64,000 bases of DNA from Flagellimonas ochracea (lineage in GTDB: Bacteria; Bacteroidota; Bacteroidia; Flavobacteriales; Flavobacteriaceae). Position 1 is the first letter of the stretch, and the number at the start of each line of letters is the position of its first letter. This document shows, one piece after another, positions 45,409-52,751 of this stretch. The translations under genes were made by a program, and so were the position numbers. The notes under the pieces were generated by a model. The model had not been told where the DNA came from, made no database searches, and saw only the letters and a program-made list of their open reading frames with translations. The DNA is taken from positions 434,001-498,000 of the forward strand of contig NZ_JAAABI010000002.1 of NCBI RefSeq assembly GCF_009903685.1. Direction: 5' to 3'.

Positions 45409-45442
45409 CTAAAGTAGGTTTGAGGATTTCCCAATGTACAAA
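45409..45442 (-). promoter_or_regulatory. Promoter of small-RNA unit 3
   Basis: -7-like TACTTTAG (45416-45409) with TTTG (45442-45439) 22 bp upstream; spacing is slightly long, so this is the weakest of the three. Confidence 0.45.
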
Positions 45443-45460
45443 AACCCGTTAATCTACTCG

Positions 45461-45503
45461 TTTCATCGATGAAATGCACGCATCTGTAAACCAGGTACAG
45501 ATG
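45461..45503. other. Palindrome and hairpin between the PurF-like gene and the array
   Basis: A perfect 14-bp palindrome TTTCATCGATGAAA (45461-45474) is followed by an 8-bp hairpin, CATCTGTA (45481-45488) with TACAGATG (45496-45503). Neither has a T tract. The hairpin could be a weak end to the PurF-like mRNA; the palindrome could be a dimeric protein site. Confidence 0.45.
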
Positions 45504-45508
45504 TACAT

Positions 45509-47407
45509 TTAATAGGCTCTTTGATTCTTTCCTTCGTAGAAATTGATGAAGGCCCTGTTGACGACCTTGTTCCCTCCTGGGGTAGGATAATTTCCGGTGA
45601 AGTACCAATCACCAAGATTGTTTGGACATGCCTCATGTAAACTCTCAATGCTCTGATAGATGATATCCACTTCTGCATTAATAGATTCCGGACTTAATAT
45701 TTCTGCAATCTTTTTGGAAATTTGCTCCGCACTAAATGGCTGGTAAAACTCCTTTACATAGTTTACCACATCTTTGTCTTTAGAATCTAACTGGGCAAGA
45801 CATTTTTCATAGATGTCCTTTATTATTTTTGTTGTGCCGTGTTCTTCGTGCAAGGCCTGGGCAGCTTTAAAAGCCACAAAATCTTCCAGCTTGGCCATAT
45901 CAATGCCATAGCAATCAGGATAGCGTATTTGCGGGGCGGAGGAAACCACAATAATCTTTTTTGGTGATAAGCGGTCCAAAATCTTAAGGATACTCTTTTT
46001 TAACGTAGTACCTCGAACTATGCTATCGTCAATAATAACCAGATTGTCGTTCTCTTTCACGGAGCCATAGGATATATCGTATACATGGGTCACTAAATCA
46101 TCACGGCTGCTATCTTGGGTAATGAAGGTCCGTAGTTTGGCATCTTTGATGGCAACTTTTTCTATTCGGGGGCGTACATCCAAGATTTCATGGAGCTCTT
46201 TGCGAGTAATTTCTGGCCCCATGGCCAATATTTGTTCTTCCTTTCTTTTGTTGAGGTAATTCTGGGCCTCTTTTACCATACCAAAAAAGGATGTTTCCGC
46301 CGTGTTGGGAATATAAGAGAACACCGTATGGGCCAAATCGTGGTCTATTGACTTCAGAATTTGTGGAAACACCAGTTTACCCAACATTTTTCGTTCTTGG
46401 TAGATTTCTTTGTCGCTTCCACGTGAAAAATAAATGCGCTCAAAAGAACAGGCCTTGCGTACCGTTGGCTCTTGAATTTGCTCCAATTTAGCACTGCCAT
46501 CTTTTTTGATGATAATGGCATGCCCCGGATCCAGTTCGCGCACATCATCATATTTTACATTGAAAACGGTTTGGATTGCAGGCCTTTCCGAAGCTACCAC
46601 CACAATTTCATCATCCTTATAATAATAGGCAGGACGAATTCCTGCAGGGTCTCGAACAACAAAGGCATCACCATGTCCCAATAATCCGCCCATGGTATAG
46701 CCGCCATCCCAGTTTTTGGAAGCTTTTCTTAGTATCTTTCCAACATTAAGTCGCTCTGCTATCAATGGGGAAGCTTCCCTTTTGTTATACCCTTCTTTTT
46801 TTATTTGCTTGTAAAGCTTGGCCACGGCATCATCCAAAAAATGACCAATTTTTTCCATAACGGTAATGGTGTCGGCCATTTCCTTTGGGTGCTGTCCCAA
46901 TTCCACCAAATTGCCGAAAAGCTCGTCTACATTGGTCATGTTAAAGTTGCCGGCCACAATAAGGTTTCGATGCATCCAGTTGTTTTGTCTTAAAAAGGGG
47001 TGCACATTTTCTATGCTGTTCTTGCCAAAGGTACCATAGCGCACATGGCCCATCAATAGTTCACCTATATAGGGAATGTTGCTCTTCTGCAATTGTACAT
47101 TATCGACATAGTCGGGATTTTCAGTGAGCGATGTATTGATACGCGCATTGATTTGTGCAAAAATATCCTGTATGGGCTGTTGGTTTGCGGACCGCACCCG
47201 GCTCATGTACCTTTCACCGGGGGCCATGTCAAGTTTTATACTGGCAAAGCCAGCACCATCTTGCCCTCGGTTGTGCTGTTTTTCCATCATTAGGTACATT
47301 TTGTTCACTCCATAGAAAGCCGTACCGTACTTTTCCTTGTAGTATTCCAGGGGTTTAAGCAAGCGGATCAGTGATATTCCGCATTCGTGCTTAATGGCAT
47401 CACTCAT
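45509..47407 (-). CDS. Amidophosphoribosyltransferase-like protein (PurF family, long form)
   Basis: A 632-residue protein with an N-terminal class II glutamine amidotransferase domain and a phosphoribosyltransferase domain. The nucleophile candidate is Cys9 in KHECGISLIR, so an eight-residue propeptide would have to be removed, as in Bacillus PurF. The PRPP loop is NLVIIDDSIVRGTT. The protein is about 130 residues longer than ordinary PurF, with an extra region after residue 100 and a long C terminus. Bacteroidota often have this long form in addition to a standard purF; a separate role is possible. PfkB kinase lies upstream on the same strand, and the small-RNA array is downstream. Confidence 0.82.
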   Translation of the reverse strand: MSDAIKHECGISLIRLLKPLEYYKEKYGTAFYGVNKMYLMMEKQHNRGQDGAGFASIKLDMAPGERYMSRVRSANQQPIQDIFAQINARINTSLTENPDYVDNVQLQKSNIPYIGELLMGHVRYGTFGKNSIENVHPFLRQNNWMHRNLIVAGNFNMTNVDELFGNLVELGQHPKEMADTITVMEKIGHFLDDAVAKLYKQIKKEGYNKREASPLIAERLNVGKILRKASKNWDGGYTMGGLLGHGDAFVVRDPAGIRPAYYYKDDEIVVVASERPAIQTVFNVKYDDVRELDPGHAIIIKKDGSAKLEQIQEPTVRKACSFERIYFSRGSDKEIYQERKMLGKLVFPQILKSIDHDLAHTVFSYIPNTAETSFFGMVKEAQNYLNKRKEEQILAMGPEITRKELHEILDVRPRIEKVAIKDAKLRTFITQDSSRDDLVTHVYDISYGSVKENDNLVIIDDSIVRGTTLKKSILKILDRLSPKKIIVVSSAPQIRYPDCYGIDMAKLEDFVAFKAAQALHEEHGTTKIIKDIYEKCLAQLDSKDKDVVNYVKEFYQPFSAEQISKKIAEILSPESINAEVDIIYQSIESLHEACPNNLGDWYFTGNYPTPGGNKVVNRAFINFYEGKNQRAY

Positions 47408-47426
47408 ATCAAAACCAAAATAAAAA

Positions 47427-47446
47427 GCCCCCGTATTTTCTGGGGC
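47427..47446 (-). terminator. Terminator after the PfkB kinase
   Basis: Stem GCCCC (47446-47442 on the minus strand) with GGGGC (47431-47427), a 10-nt loop and a T5 tail. It sits between the PfkB stop and the start of the PurF-like gene, so the two are probably separately transcribed or partly attenuated. Confidence 0.7.
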
Positions 47447-47452
47447 GTGTAT

Positions 47453-48379
47453 CTAGTCCAATTCAATATTGAATTGAGTCAATTCTTTAAACTGCATCAA
47501 ACGGGCTTCCACCTCATGCTTTTGCAGCTTCAGCATACGCTCCGTACCAAATTGTTCCACACAGAAGGATGCTAAATTAGATCCTTGGATAATGGCGTTT
47601 TTCATGCTTTCGAAGGATATGTTTTCAGCTGCTGTAAGATAACCTGAAAACCCTCCCGCAAATGTATCTCCCGCTCCTGTGGGATCAAAAACTTCTTCCA
47701 AGGGAAGTGCAGGGGCAAAGAAAATATGCTCATCATGGAATAACAATGCGCCATGCTCCCCTTTTTTAATAACCACATATTTTGGGCCCATTTCCTGTAT
47801 TTTGGCAGCCGCCCTTACCAAAGAATATTCCCGGGTCATCTGGCGGGCCTCCGCATCGTTAATGGTAATCACGTCTATTTTTTTGACAACCTCCATTAGT
47901 TGGGTCCATGCATTGTCCATCCAATAGTTCATGGTGTCCAAAATGGTCAACTTTGGTCGTTCTTTCATTTGATTGATTACACTCATTTGAATGTCGGGGT
48001 GCAGATTGCCCAACATAACTACATCGGCATCTAAAAAATTGTCAGGTACAATTGGATTGAAATCGGCCATGGTATTGAGTTCAGTAACCAACGTGTCCCT
48101 CGAATTGAGGTCATTGTGGTATTTACCTTTCCAAAAAAAGGTCTTGCCCCCCTTTACCACTTCTATGCCAGAGATATCGATGTCCCGATCAGCCAAGATA
48201 TCCAAATATGCTTGCGGAAAATCTTCGCCCACTACCGAAACTATTGCAGACTCAATTTTAAATTGTGAAGCGGCCAAACCAATGAATGGAGCTGCACCTC
48301 CCAAAATTTTTCCTGTTTTTCCGAATGGTGTTTCTATGGCATCAAAAGCCACACTTCCCACAATCAGCAATTTGCCCAT
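47453..48379 (-). CDS. PfkB family carbohydrate kinase
   Basis: A 308-residue ribokinase-type kinase. The C-terminal PfkB signature DPTGAGDTFAGGFSGYL contains the catalytic aspartate (about Asp245-248) and anion hole; the N terminus MGKLLIVGSVAFDAIETPFGKTGKILGGAAPFIGLAA has the substrate-binding GG region. The substrate could be a sugar or nucleoside; adenosine, ribose and fructose kinases share this pattern. It lies upstream of the PurF-like gene and downstream of rnhA (about 100 bp), a layout common in Flavobacteria. Confidence 0.9.
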   Translation of the reverse strand: MGKLLIVGSVAFDAIETPFGKTGKILGGAAPFIGLAASQFKIESAIVSVVGEDFPQAYLDILADRDIDISGIEVVKGGKTFFWKGKYHNDLNSRDTLVTELNTMADFNPIVPDNFLDADVVMLGNLHPDIQMSVINQMKERPKLTILDTMNYWMDNAWTQLMEVVKKIDVITINDAEARQMTREYSLVRAAAKIQEMGPKYVVIKKGEHGALLFHDEHIFFAPALPLEEVFDPTGAGDTFAGGFSGYLTAAENISFESMKNAIIQGSNLASFCVEQFGTERMLKLQKHEVEARLMQFKELTQFNIELD

Positions 48380-48476
48380 TCACGAAATTTTGGTGCAAAT
48401 ATACGGTTTAGCATTTCCATTTTATACAATGGGGGTTTCATTTGCAAAAATTTGGGAGTTTGGGCCTGGACATACG

Positions 48477-49112
48477 TTATTTTCTTCCAAAATCAGCAGG
48501 AATTTCGCCCCAGGCCTTGGTCTCCCATTTCACAATGGGGGTGTTGTAGCGATTCTTTCGCAACCAATCTTCTCCCCGTTCAATCAGTTCAAAAAGATTT
48601 TTGTTTTTGGAGGTCTTCTTCAGTTTGGTCCCACATTTTTTCTTTCGAACCCATCCAATAGCAATCCTGGAATCGGAATAGAGGATACGATCACTTTTTT
48701 GTTTTTTTAAAAATGCCAACCCGTGCACCAAGGCCAAAAACTCTCCCACATTGCTAGTGCCCTCTGGAAATGGCCCTTGTTTGAACAAGACCCTCTTGGT
48801 CTTGGTGTCAACTCCCCGGTATTCCATTTTTCCTGGATTTCCACTTGAAGCGGCATCCACGGCAATGGAGTTGAAATTGGGTTCGCCAATTTTAAGCAAT
48901 TCCTCTGGTGATAGGCCTTCCTTTCCTTTTGATTTTCCCTTATACTCCAAATAATTGCCATTGAAAGCTTTTTTGGCCTCCTCAAAGGTTGTGAAAGATT
49001 TGTACTGCGCTCCCTTAAATCCTTCAATCTGTGCTTTGCAGTCTGCCCAAGATTCAAAGATGCCGGGGTGTTTCCCCTTCCAGACCACATAAAACTTCTT
49101 TTTCTTTGCCAT
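48477..49112 (-). CDS. rnhA: Ribonuclease H with N-terminal viroplasmin-like domain
   Basis: A 211-residue protein. Residues 1-50 are a caulimovirus viroplasmin-type RNA/DNA-binding domain (KKFYVVWKGKHPGIFESWAD, FTTFEEAKKAF); residues about 75-205 form the RNase H domain with the acidic residues in SIAVDAASSGNPG, SNVGEFLALVHGL and ILYSDSRIA. The enzyme cuts the RNA of RNA-DNA hybrids. The ATG overlaps the last base of the purN stop codon (TAATG), so the two are coupled. Confidence 0.93.
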   Translation of the reverse strand: MAKKKKFYVVWKGKHPGIFESWADCKAQIEGFKGAQYKSFTTFEEAKKAFNGNYLEYKGKSKGKEGLSPEELLKIGEPNFNSIAVDAASSGNPGKMEYRGVDTKTKRVLFKQGPFPEGTSNVGEFLALVHGLAFLKKQKSDRILYSDSRIAIGWVRKKKCGTKLKKTSKNKNLFELIERGEDWLRKNRYNTPIVKWETKAWGEIPADFGRK

Positions 49113-49675
49113 TACAAAAGGAGTTTTTCAATCACCTTTGGAAAATGCTCGTATTCCAATTGATGTACTTTTTGGGCTATGTCGCATGCATCATCAGTGG
49201 GTGCAATCAAAGTTTTTGCCTGATGGATGATGGCCCCCTCATCATAATTTTCATTCACATAATGAATGGTAATGCCGGTTTCTGACTCCTTATTTTTCTT
49301 AACTGCTTCGTGTACATGTGCACCGTACATGCCTTTTCCCCCATATTTGGGCAACAAAGCGGGGTGAATGTTGATGATCTTGTTAGGGAAAGCATAAATA
49401 ATTTTGGAGGGGATCTTCCACAAAAACCCAGCAAGCACAATTAAATCGGGATTCAGGCTTTTGATCAATTGAACCACGGCCCCAGAGTTTACAAACGCTG
49501 ATTTATTGAAATAAAAGGCAGGTGTTTTGAGTTTGTCACAGCGTTCCAGAACCTGTGCGGTACGTTTGTTGGTCAGCACTGCAGCTACCTCCACCTGCTG
49601 GTTTTCCCTAAAGTAGGTGATGATGTTTTCTGCATTGGAGCCACTGCCCGATGCCAAGATGACAATTCGTTTCAT
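49112..49675 (-). CDS. purN: Phosphoribosylglycinamide formyltransferase
   Basis: A 187-residue enzyme that transfers the formyl group from 10-formyl-THF to GAR in purine synthesis. The N-terminal LASGSGSNAENII binds the substrate phosphate; IINIHPALLPKYGGKGMYG holds the catalytic Asn and His, and YVNENYDEGAII the catalytic Asp. Length is normal. It shares a TAATG overlap with rnhA and is divergent from acpP (about 160 bp). Confidence 0.96.
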   Translation of the reverse strand: MKRIVILASGSGSNAENIITYFRENQQVEVAAVLTNKRTAQVLERCDKLKTPAFYFNKSAFVNSGAVVQLIKSLNPDLIVLAGFLWKIPSKIIYAFPNKIINIHPALLPKYGGKGMYGAHVHEAVKKNKESETGITIHYVNENYDEGAIIHQAKTLIAPTDDACDIAQKVHQLEYEHFPKVIEKLLL

Positions 49676-49797
49676 GGTGAAAGGAAATGCTTAGTTTTAC
49701 TACTAAATATGATAAGCTAAAGTAGTGTTCTCAATCTTAAGATGTTTAATTTGAGGCACATTTTATCGACAAATGGTGTATTTAAACCAAAGTTTTA

Positions 49798-49805
49798 TAT
49801 TTTTG
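49798..49805 (+). promoter_or_regulatory. -7 box upstream of acpP
   Basis: Perfect TAnnTTTG (TATTTTTG) 32 bp before the acpP ATG at 49838. No clear -33 TTG was found. Confidence 0.55.
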
Positions 49806-49837
49806 CCAACGATTAAATTTTTAAAACCAATATAATT

Positions 49838-50071
49838 ATGTCAGACATTGCATCAAGAGTAAAGGCAATCATCGTTGATAAACTGGGTGTGGATGAAAAT
49901 GAAGTTGTTGCTGAGGCAAGTTTCACCAACGATTTAGGGGCGGATTCCTTGGACACTGTTGAGCTCATCATGGAGTTTGAGAAGGAATTCGACATTCAAA
50001 TCCCTGATGACCAGGCGGAAAACATTGCAACTGTTGGCCAGGCCATTAGCTATATAGAAGAAGCGAAGTAA
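49838..50071 (+). CDS. acpP: Acyl carrier protein
   Basis: A 77-residue acidic carrier protein. Ser37 in [17 protein letters not shown] is the site for the 4'-phosphopantetheine arm. The four-helix ACP pattern is clear. It is followed by a strong terminator (50101-50140) and then by fabF and rnc, the usual lipid/RNase III cluster. Confidence 0.98.
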   Translation: MSDIASRVKAIIVDKLGVDENEVVAEASFTNDLGADSLDTVELIMEFEKEFDIQIPDDQAENIATVGQAISYIEEAK

Positions 50072-50100
50072 TTTTATGATAATTTATTAAAGACTTTAAA

Positions 50101-50140
50101 TTATCCATGTGATGATGGTCACATGGATAATTTTTTTTTT
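50101..50140 (+). terminator. Strong terminator between acpP and fabF
   Basis: A perfect 12-bp stem TTATCCATGTGA (50101-50112) and TCACATGGATAA (50119-50130) with a 6-nt loop and T10. It should insulate the highly expressed acpP from fabF. Confidence 0.92.
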
Positions 50141-50173
50141 AAATTAGGTTCATAAGGGTAAAACAATAGTCCA

Positions 50174-51424
50174 ATGCAGTTAAAACGAGTAGTGGTTACC
50201 GGTATGGGTGCGCTAACACCCATCGGCAATAATTTGGAAGCTTATTGGGAAGGGTTGCGCAACGGTAAGAGCGGGTCCGCCCCCATTACTTATTTTGATA
50301 CGGAAAAGTTCAAAACAAAATTTGCTTGCGAACTGAAGGGATACGACCCCGGGGATTTTTTTGATAGAAAAGAAGCCAGAAAACTGGACAGATTTGCGCA
50401 GTACGCACTTGTATCCTCCGACGAGGCCATTGCCGATGCCGGGTTGGACCTGGAAAGCGTGGATAAGTTTAGGGTAGGTGTTGTTTGGGGTGCTGGAATA
50501 GGTGGCTTGGAAACTTTTCAAAATGAAATGATTGGCTATGCACAGGGAGATGGAACCCCAAGGTTCAACCCCTTCTTCATTCCAAAAATGATTGCGGATA
50601 TAGCGCCAGGGAATATTTCTATTAAGCATGGATTTATGGGCCCCAACTATACTACGGTATCGGCCTGTGCATCTTCTGCAAATGCATTGATAGATGCACT
50701 CAATTATATTAGACTGGGCCATTGCGATGTTATTGTAACAGGCGGTAGTGAAGCGGCCGTTACCATTGCCGGAATGGGTGGTTTCAATGCTATGCACGCC
50801 TTGTCCACTAGAAATGACAGCCCTGAAACTGCATCTAGACCTTTTGATGCTACGCGGGACGGCTTTGTTTTAGGTGAAGGTGCGGGAGCTCTAATCCTTG
50901 AGGAGTACGAGCACGCAAAGGCTAGAGGAGCAAAGATTTATGCCGAGGTAGCGGGCGGAGGATTGTCCAGTGACGCTTACCACATGACAGCACCGCACCC
51001 CGATGGGATTGGAGTGGTCAAGGTAATGGAAAATTGTCTGGAAAATGCAGGAATGAAACCAGAGGATATAGATGCCATCAACACACATGGGACATCGACA
51101 CCCTTGGGCGATGTGGCTGAGTTGAAGGCCATTTCCAGAGTTTTTGGCAAACATGCCACCAATATCAATATCAATTCCACAAAATCCATGACGGGACATT
51201 TGCTTGGAGCCGCAGGAGCCATAGAGGCCATAGCCTCTATTTTGGCCATGCACCATAATGTAGTGCCTCCAACCATAAACCACAGTGTAGTGGATGAGGA
51301 AATAGATTCCTCGCTTAACCTTACATTGAACAAGGCCCAAGAAAGAGAAGTCAATGTGGCCATGAGCAATACTTTTGGCTTTGGAGGGCACAATGCCTGT
51401 ATATTGTTCAAAAAAATAGGGTAG
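50174..51424 (+). CDS. fabF: Beta-ketoacyl-ACP synthase II
   Basis: A 416-residue elongating condensing enzyme of fatty acid synthesis. The catalytic triad is Cys165 in TVSACASSANAL, His in INTHGTSTPLGD (about 307) and His in KSMTGHLLGAAGAIE (about 344). Length is normal. It lies 10 bp before rnc, and the first codons of rnc hold a terminator-like hairpin that may stop fabF transcripts. Confidence 0.97.
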   Translation: MQLKRVVVTGMGALTPIGNNLEAYWEGLRNGKSGSAPITYFDTEKFKTKFACELKGYDPGDFFDRKEARKLDRFAQYALVSSDEAIADAGLDLESVDKFRVGVVWGAGIGGLETFQNEMIGYAQGDGTPRFNPFFIPKMIADIAPGNISIKHGFMGPNYTTVSACASSANALIDALNYIRLGHCDVIVTGGSEAAVTIAGMGGFNAMHALSTRNDSPETASRPFDATRDGFVLGEGAGALILEEYEHAKARGAKIYAEVAGGGLSSDAYHMTAPHPDGIGVVKVMENCLENAGMKPEDIDAINTHGTSTPLGDVAELKAISRVFGKHATNININSTKSMTGHLLGAAGAIEAIASILAMHHNVVPPTINHSVVDEEIDSSLNLTLNKAQEREVNVAMSNTFGFGGHNACILFKKIG

Positions 51425-51434
51425 TTTTGTAGCT

Positions 51435-52172
51435 ATGAAGCTTACCTCAAAAATATTCAATTCCCATCCTAAAAAGGATGGGGATTTTTTTTTGGGAATA
51501 AGGAAAATCTTGGGATTTAAGCCCAAGAACATCAAAATTTACAAAAAAGCATTTCTTCATCGTTCGGTGAACAAGAAAGATGCCAAAGGAAATCCCATGA
51601 ATTATGAAAGACTTGAGTTTTTGGGCGACTCTATGCTGGGCACTATAATTTCGAAACATCTTTATAAGGAGGTACCCGAAGGGGATGAGGGTTATCTTAC
51701 CAAGATGCGCTCCAAAGTGGTAAGCCGAAAGCATCTCAATGAACTAGGAAAAGATTTGGGCCTTTTGCGTTACGTGGAAAGTAGGATTCCCAAATCCCAT
51801 TTTGGGGAGAACATTCATGGCAACGTGTTTGAAGCATTGATTGGGGCCATATATCTGGATAGGGGTTATACTTATTGCGAAAAGTTCATCAACAAAAGGG
51901 TCATAGAGCCCTATGTGGATATTGAGCAGTTGGAAGGTAAAGTGATCAGTTACAAAAGCTTATTGATAGAATGGTGTCAAAAACAAAAAAAGCCCTTCAA
52001 CTATTCCGTATATGAAGACACCGGAAATGACGAGCTAAAGCATTTTGCCGTTAAATTAACCATTGGAGATAAAATTATGGCCAAGGCCAGGGCCACTTCG
52101 AAAAAAAAGGCAGAAGAAAAAGCATCCAAAAGAGCTTATTTTGCCCTCCAGAGCCGAATAGAAAATCAATAA
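51435..52172 (+). CDS. rnc: Ribonuclease III
   Basis: A 245-residue double-strand-specific endonuclease that matures rRNA and some mRNAs. The signature is NYERLEFLGDSMLG with the metal-binding E and D; the second acidic patch is FEALIGAIYLDRG. The C-terminal 70 residues form a double-stranded RNA-binding domain (SYKSLLIEWCQKQKKPFNYS onward). The N terminus (MKLTSKIFNSHPKKDGDFF) is longer than in E. coli but typical of Bacteroidota. Codons 10-20 hold a terminator-like hairpin followed by T9 (51463-51493), which encodes DGDFFL. Confidence 0.96.
   Translation: MKLTSKIFNSHPKKDGDFFLGIRKILGFKPKNIKIYKKAFLHRSVNKKDAKGNPMNYERLEFLGDSMLGTIISKHLYKEVPEGDEGYLTKMRSKVVSRKHLNELGKDLGLLRYVESRIPKSHFGENIHGNVFEALIGAIYLDRGYTYCEKFINKRVIEPYVDIEQLEGKVISYKSLLIEWCQKQKKPFNYSVYEDTGNDELKHFAVKLTIGDKIMAKARATSKKKAEEKASKRAYFALQSRIENQ
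51463..51493 (+). terminator. Intrinsic-terminator-like hairpin inside rnc codons 10-20
   Basis: CCCATCCT (51463-51470) pairs perfectly with AGGATGGG (51475-51482) around AAAA, followed by GA and T9 (51485-51493). It lies within the rnc coding sequence, 28 bp after the ATG, and 38 bp after the fabF stop. It could end most fabF transcripts and attenuate rnc. Confidence 0.65.
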
Positions 52173-52284
52173 CATTAAGAAATTGCGAACTCAAACGTTT
52201 TCGTTGGGTTTAAAAATGTATTGTCCTGTATCAACTATGGGTTTCAAGCGGATTAAGACTATATTTACAGTTCGTTTTTAGGAC

Positions 52285-52749
52285 ATGTTGACAAAGCATA
52301 AGATATCGGCTGACTTTTACGATGATGAATTTAAGCTAATAGCCATTCATTCCGGTTTGGCAGATTATGCCATCACTTATGCCATTAATGATGATTGTGG
52401 TCTGCGGTTAAAGCGGATGACGAACGATCTTCAAATTGGAGCTAATACTTCATTTTCCATGTTTGACTGGGAAGATAAGTACTCGGACACCTACTGGACA
52501 CTTATTTCCAACAAATGTGAAATGGAGGAGGTTATTTCATCAGAAGGTCTTTTCACTAGCAGCACTTCCGTTAAAAAAAACTATCTGATAGAAGAGCGAA
52601 AGGAAGTAGATTACTTTCTTAAAGTGGATGCTGTCGATGAATACATCCTATACCAGCAGGTAAAAAAAATCAACAAAATTGCCAATGTGGTCACCGCATA
52701 TCCGGTAGAGATTCGGTCCTTAAAATCGAAAAGAAATTTAATCTTTTAA
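52285..52749 (+). CDS. IPExxxVDY family protein
   Basis: A 154-residue protein of a Bacteroidota family named after a short conserved motif; here it reads IEERKEVDY (residues 102-110), with E for P at the second position. It lies 3 bp upstream of pyk as in most Flavobacteriaceae genomes. It is likely cytoplasmic: no signal peptide or membrane segment. Function is unknown; the constant linkage to pyruvate kinase suggests a regulatory or assembly role but nothing in the sequence proves it. Confidence 0.85.
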   Translation: MLTKHKISADFYDDEFKLIAIHSGLADYAITYAINDDCGLRLKRMTNDLQIGANTSFSMFDWEDKYSDTYWTLISNKCEMEEVISSEGLFTSSTSVKKNYLIEERKEVDYFLKVDAVDEYILYQQVKKINKIANVVTAYPVEIRSLKSKRNLIF

Positions 52750-52751
52750 CA

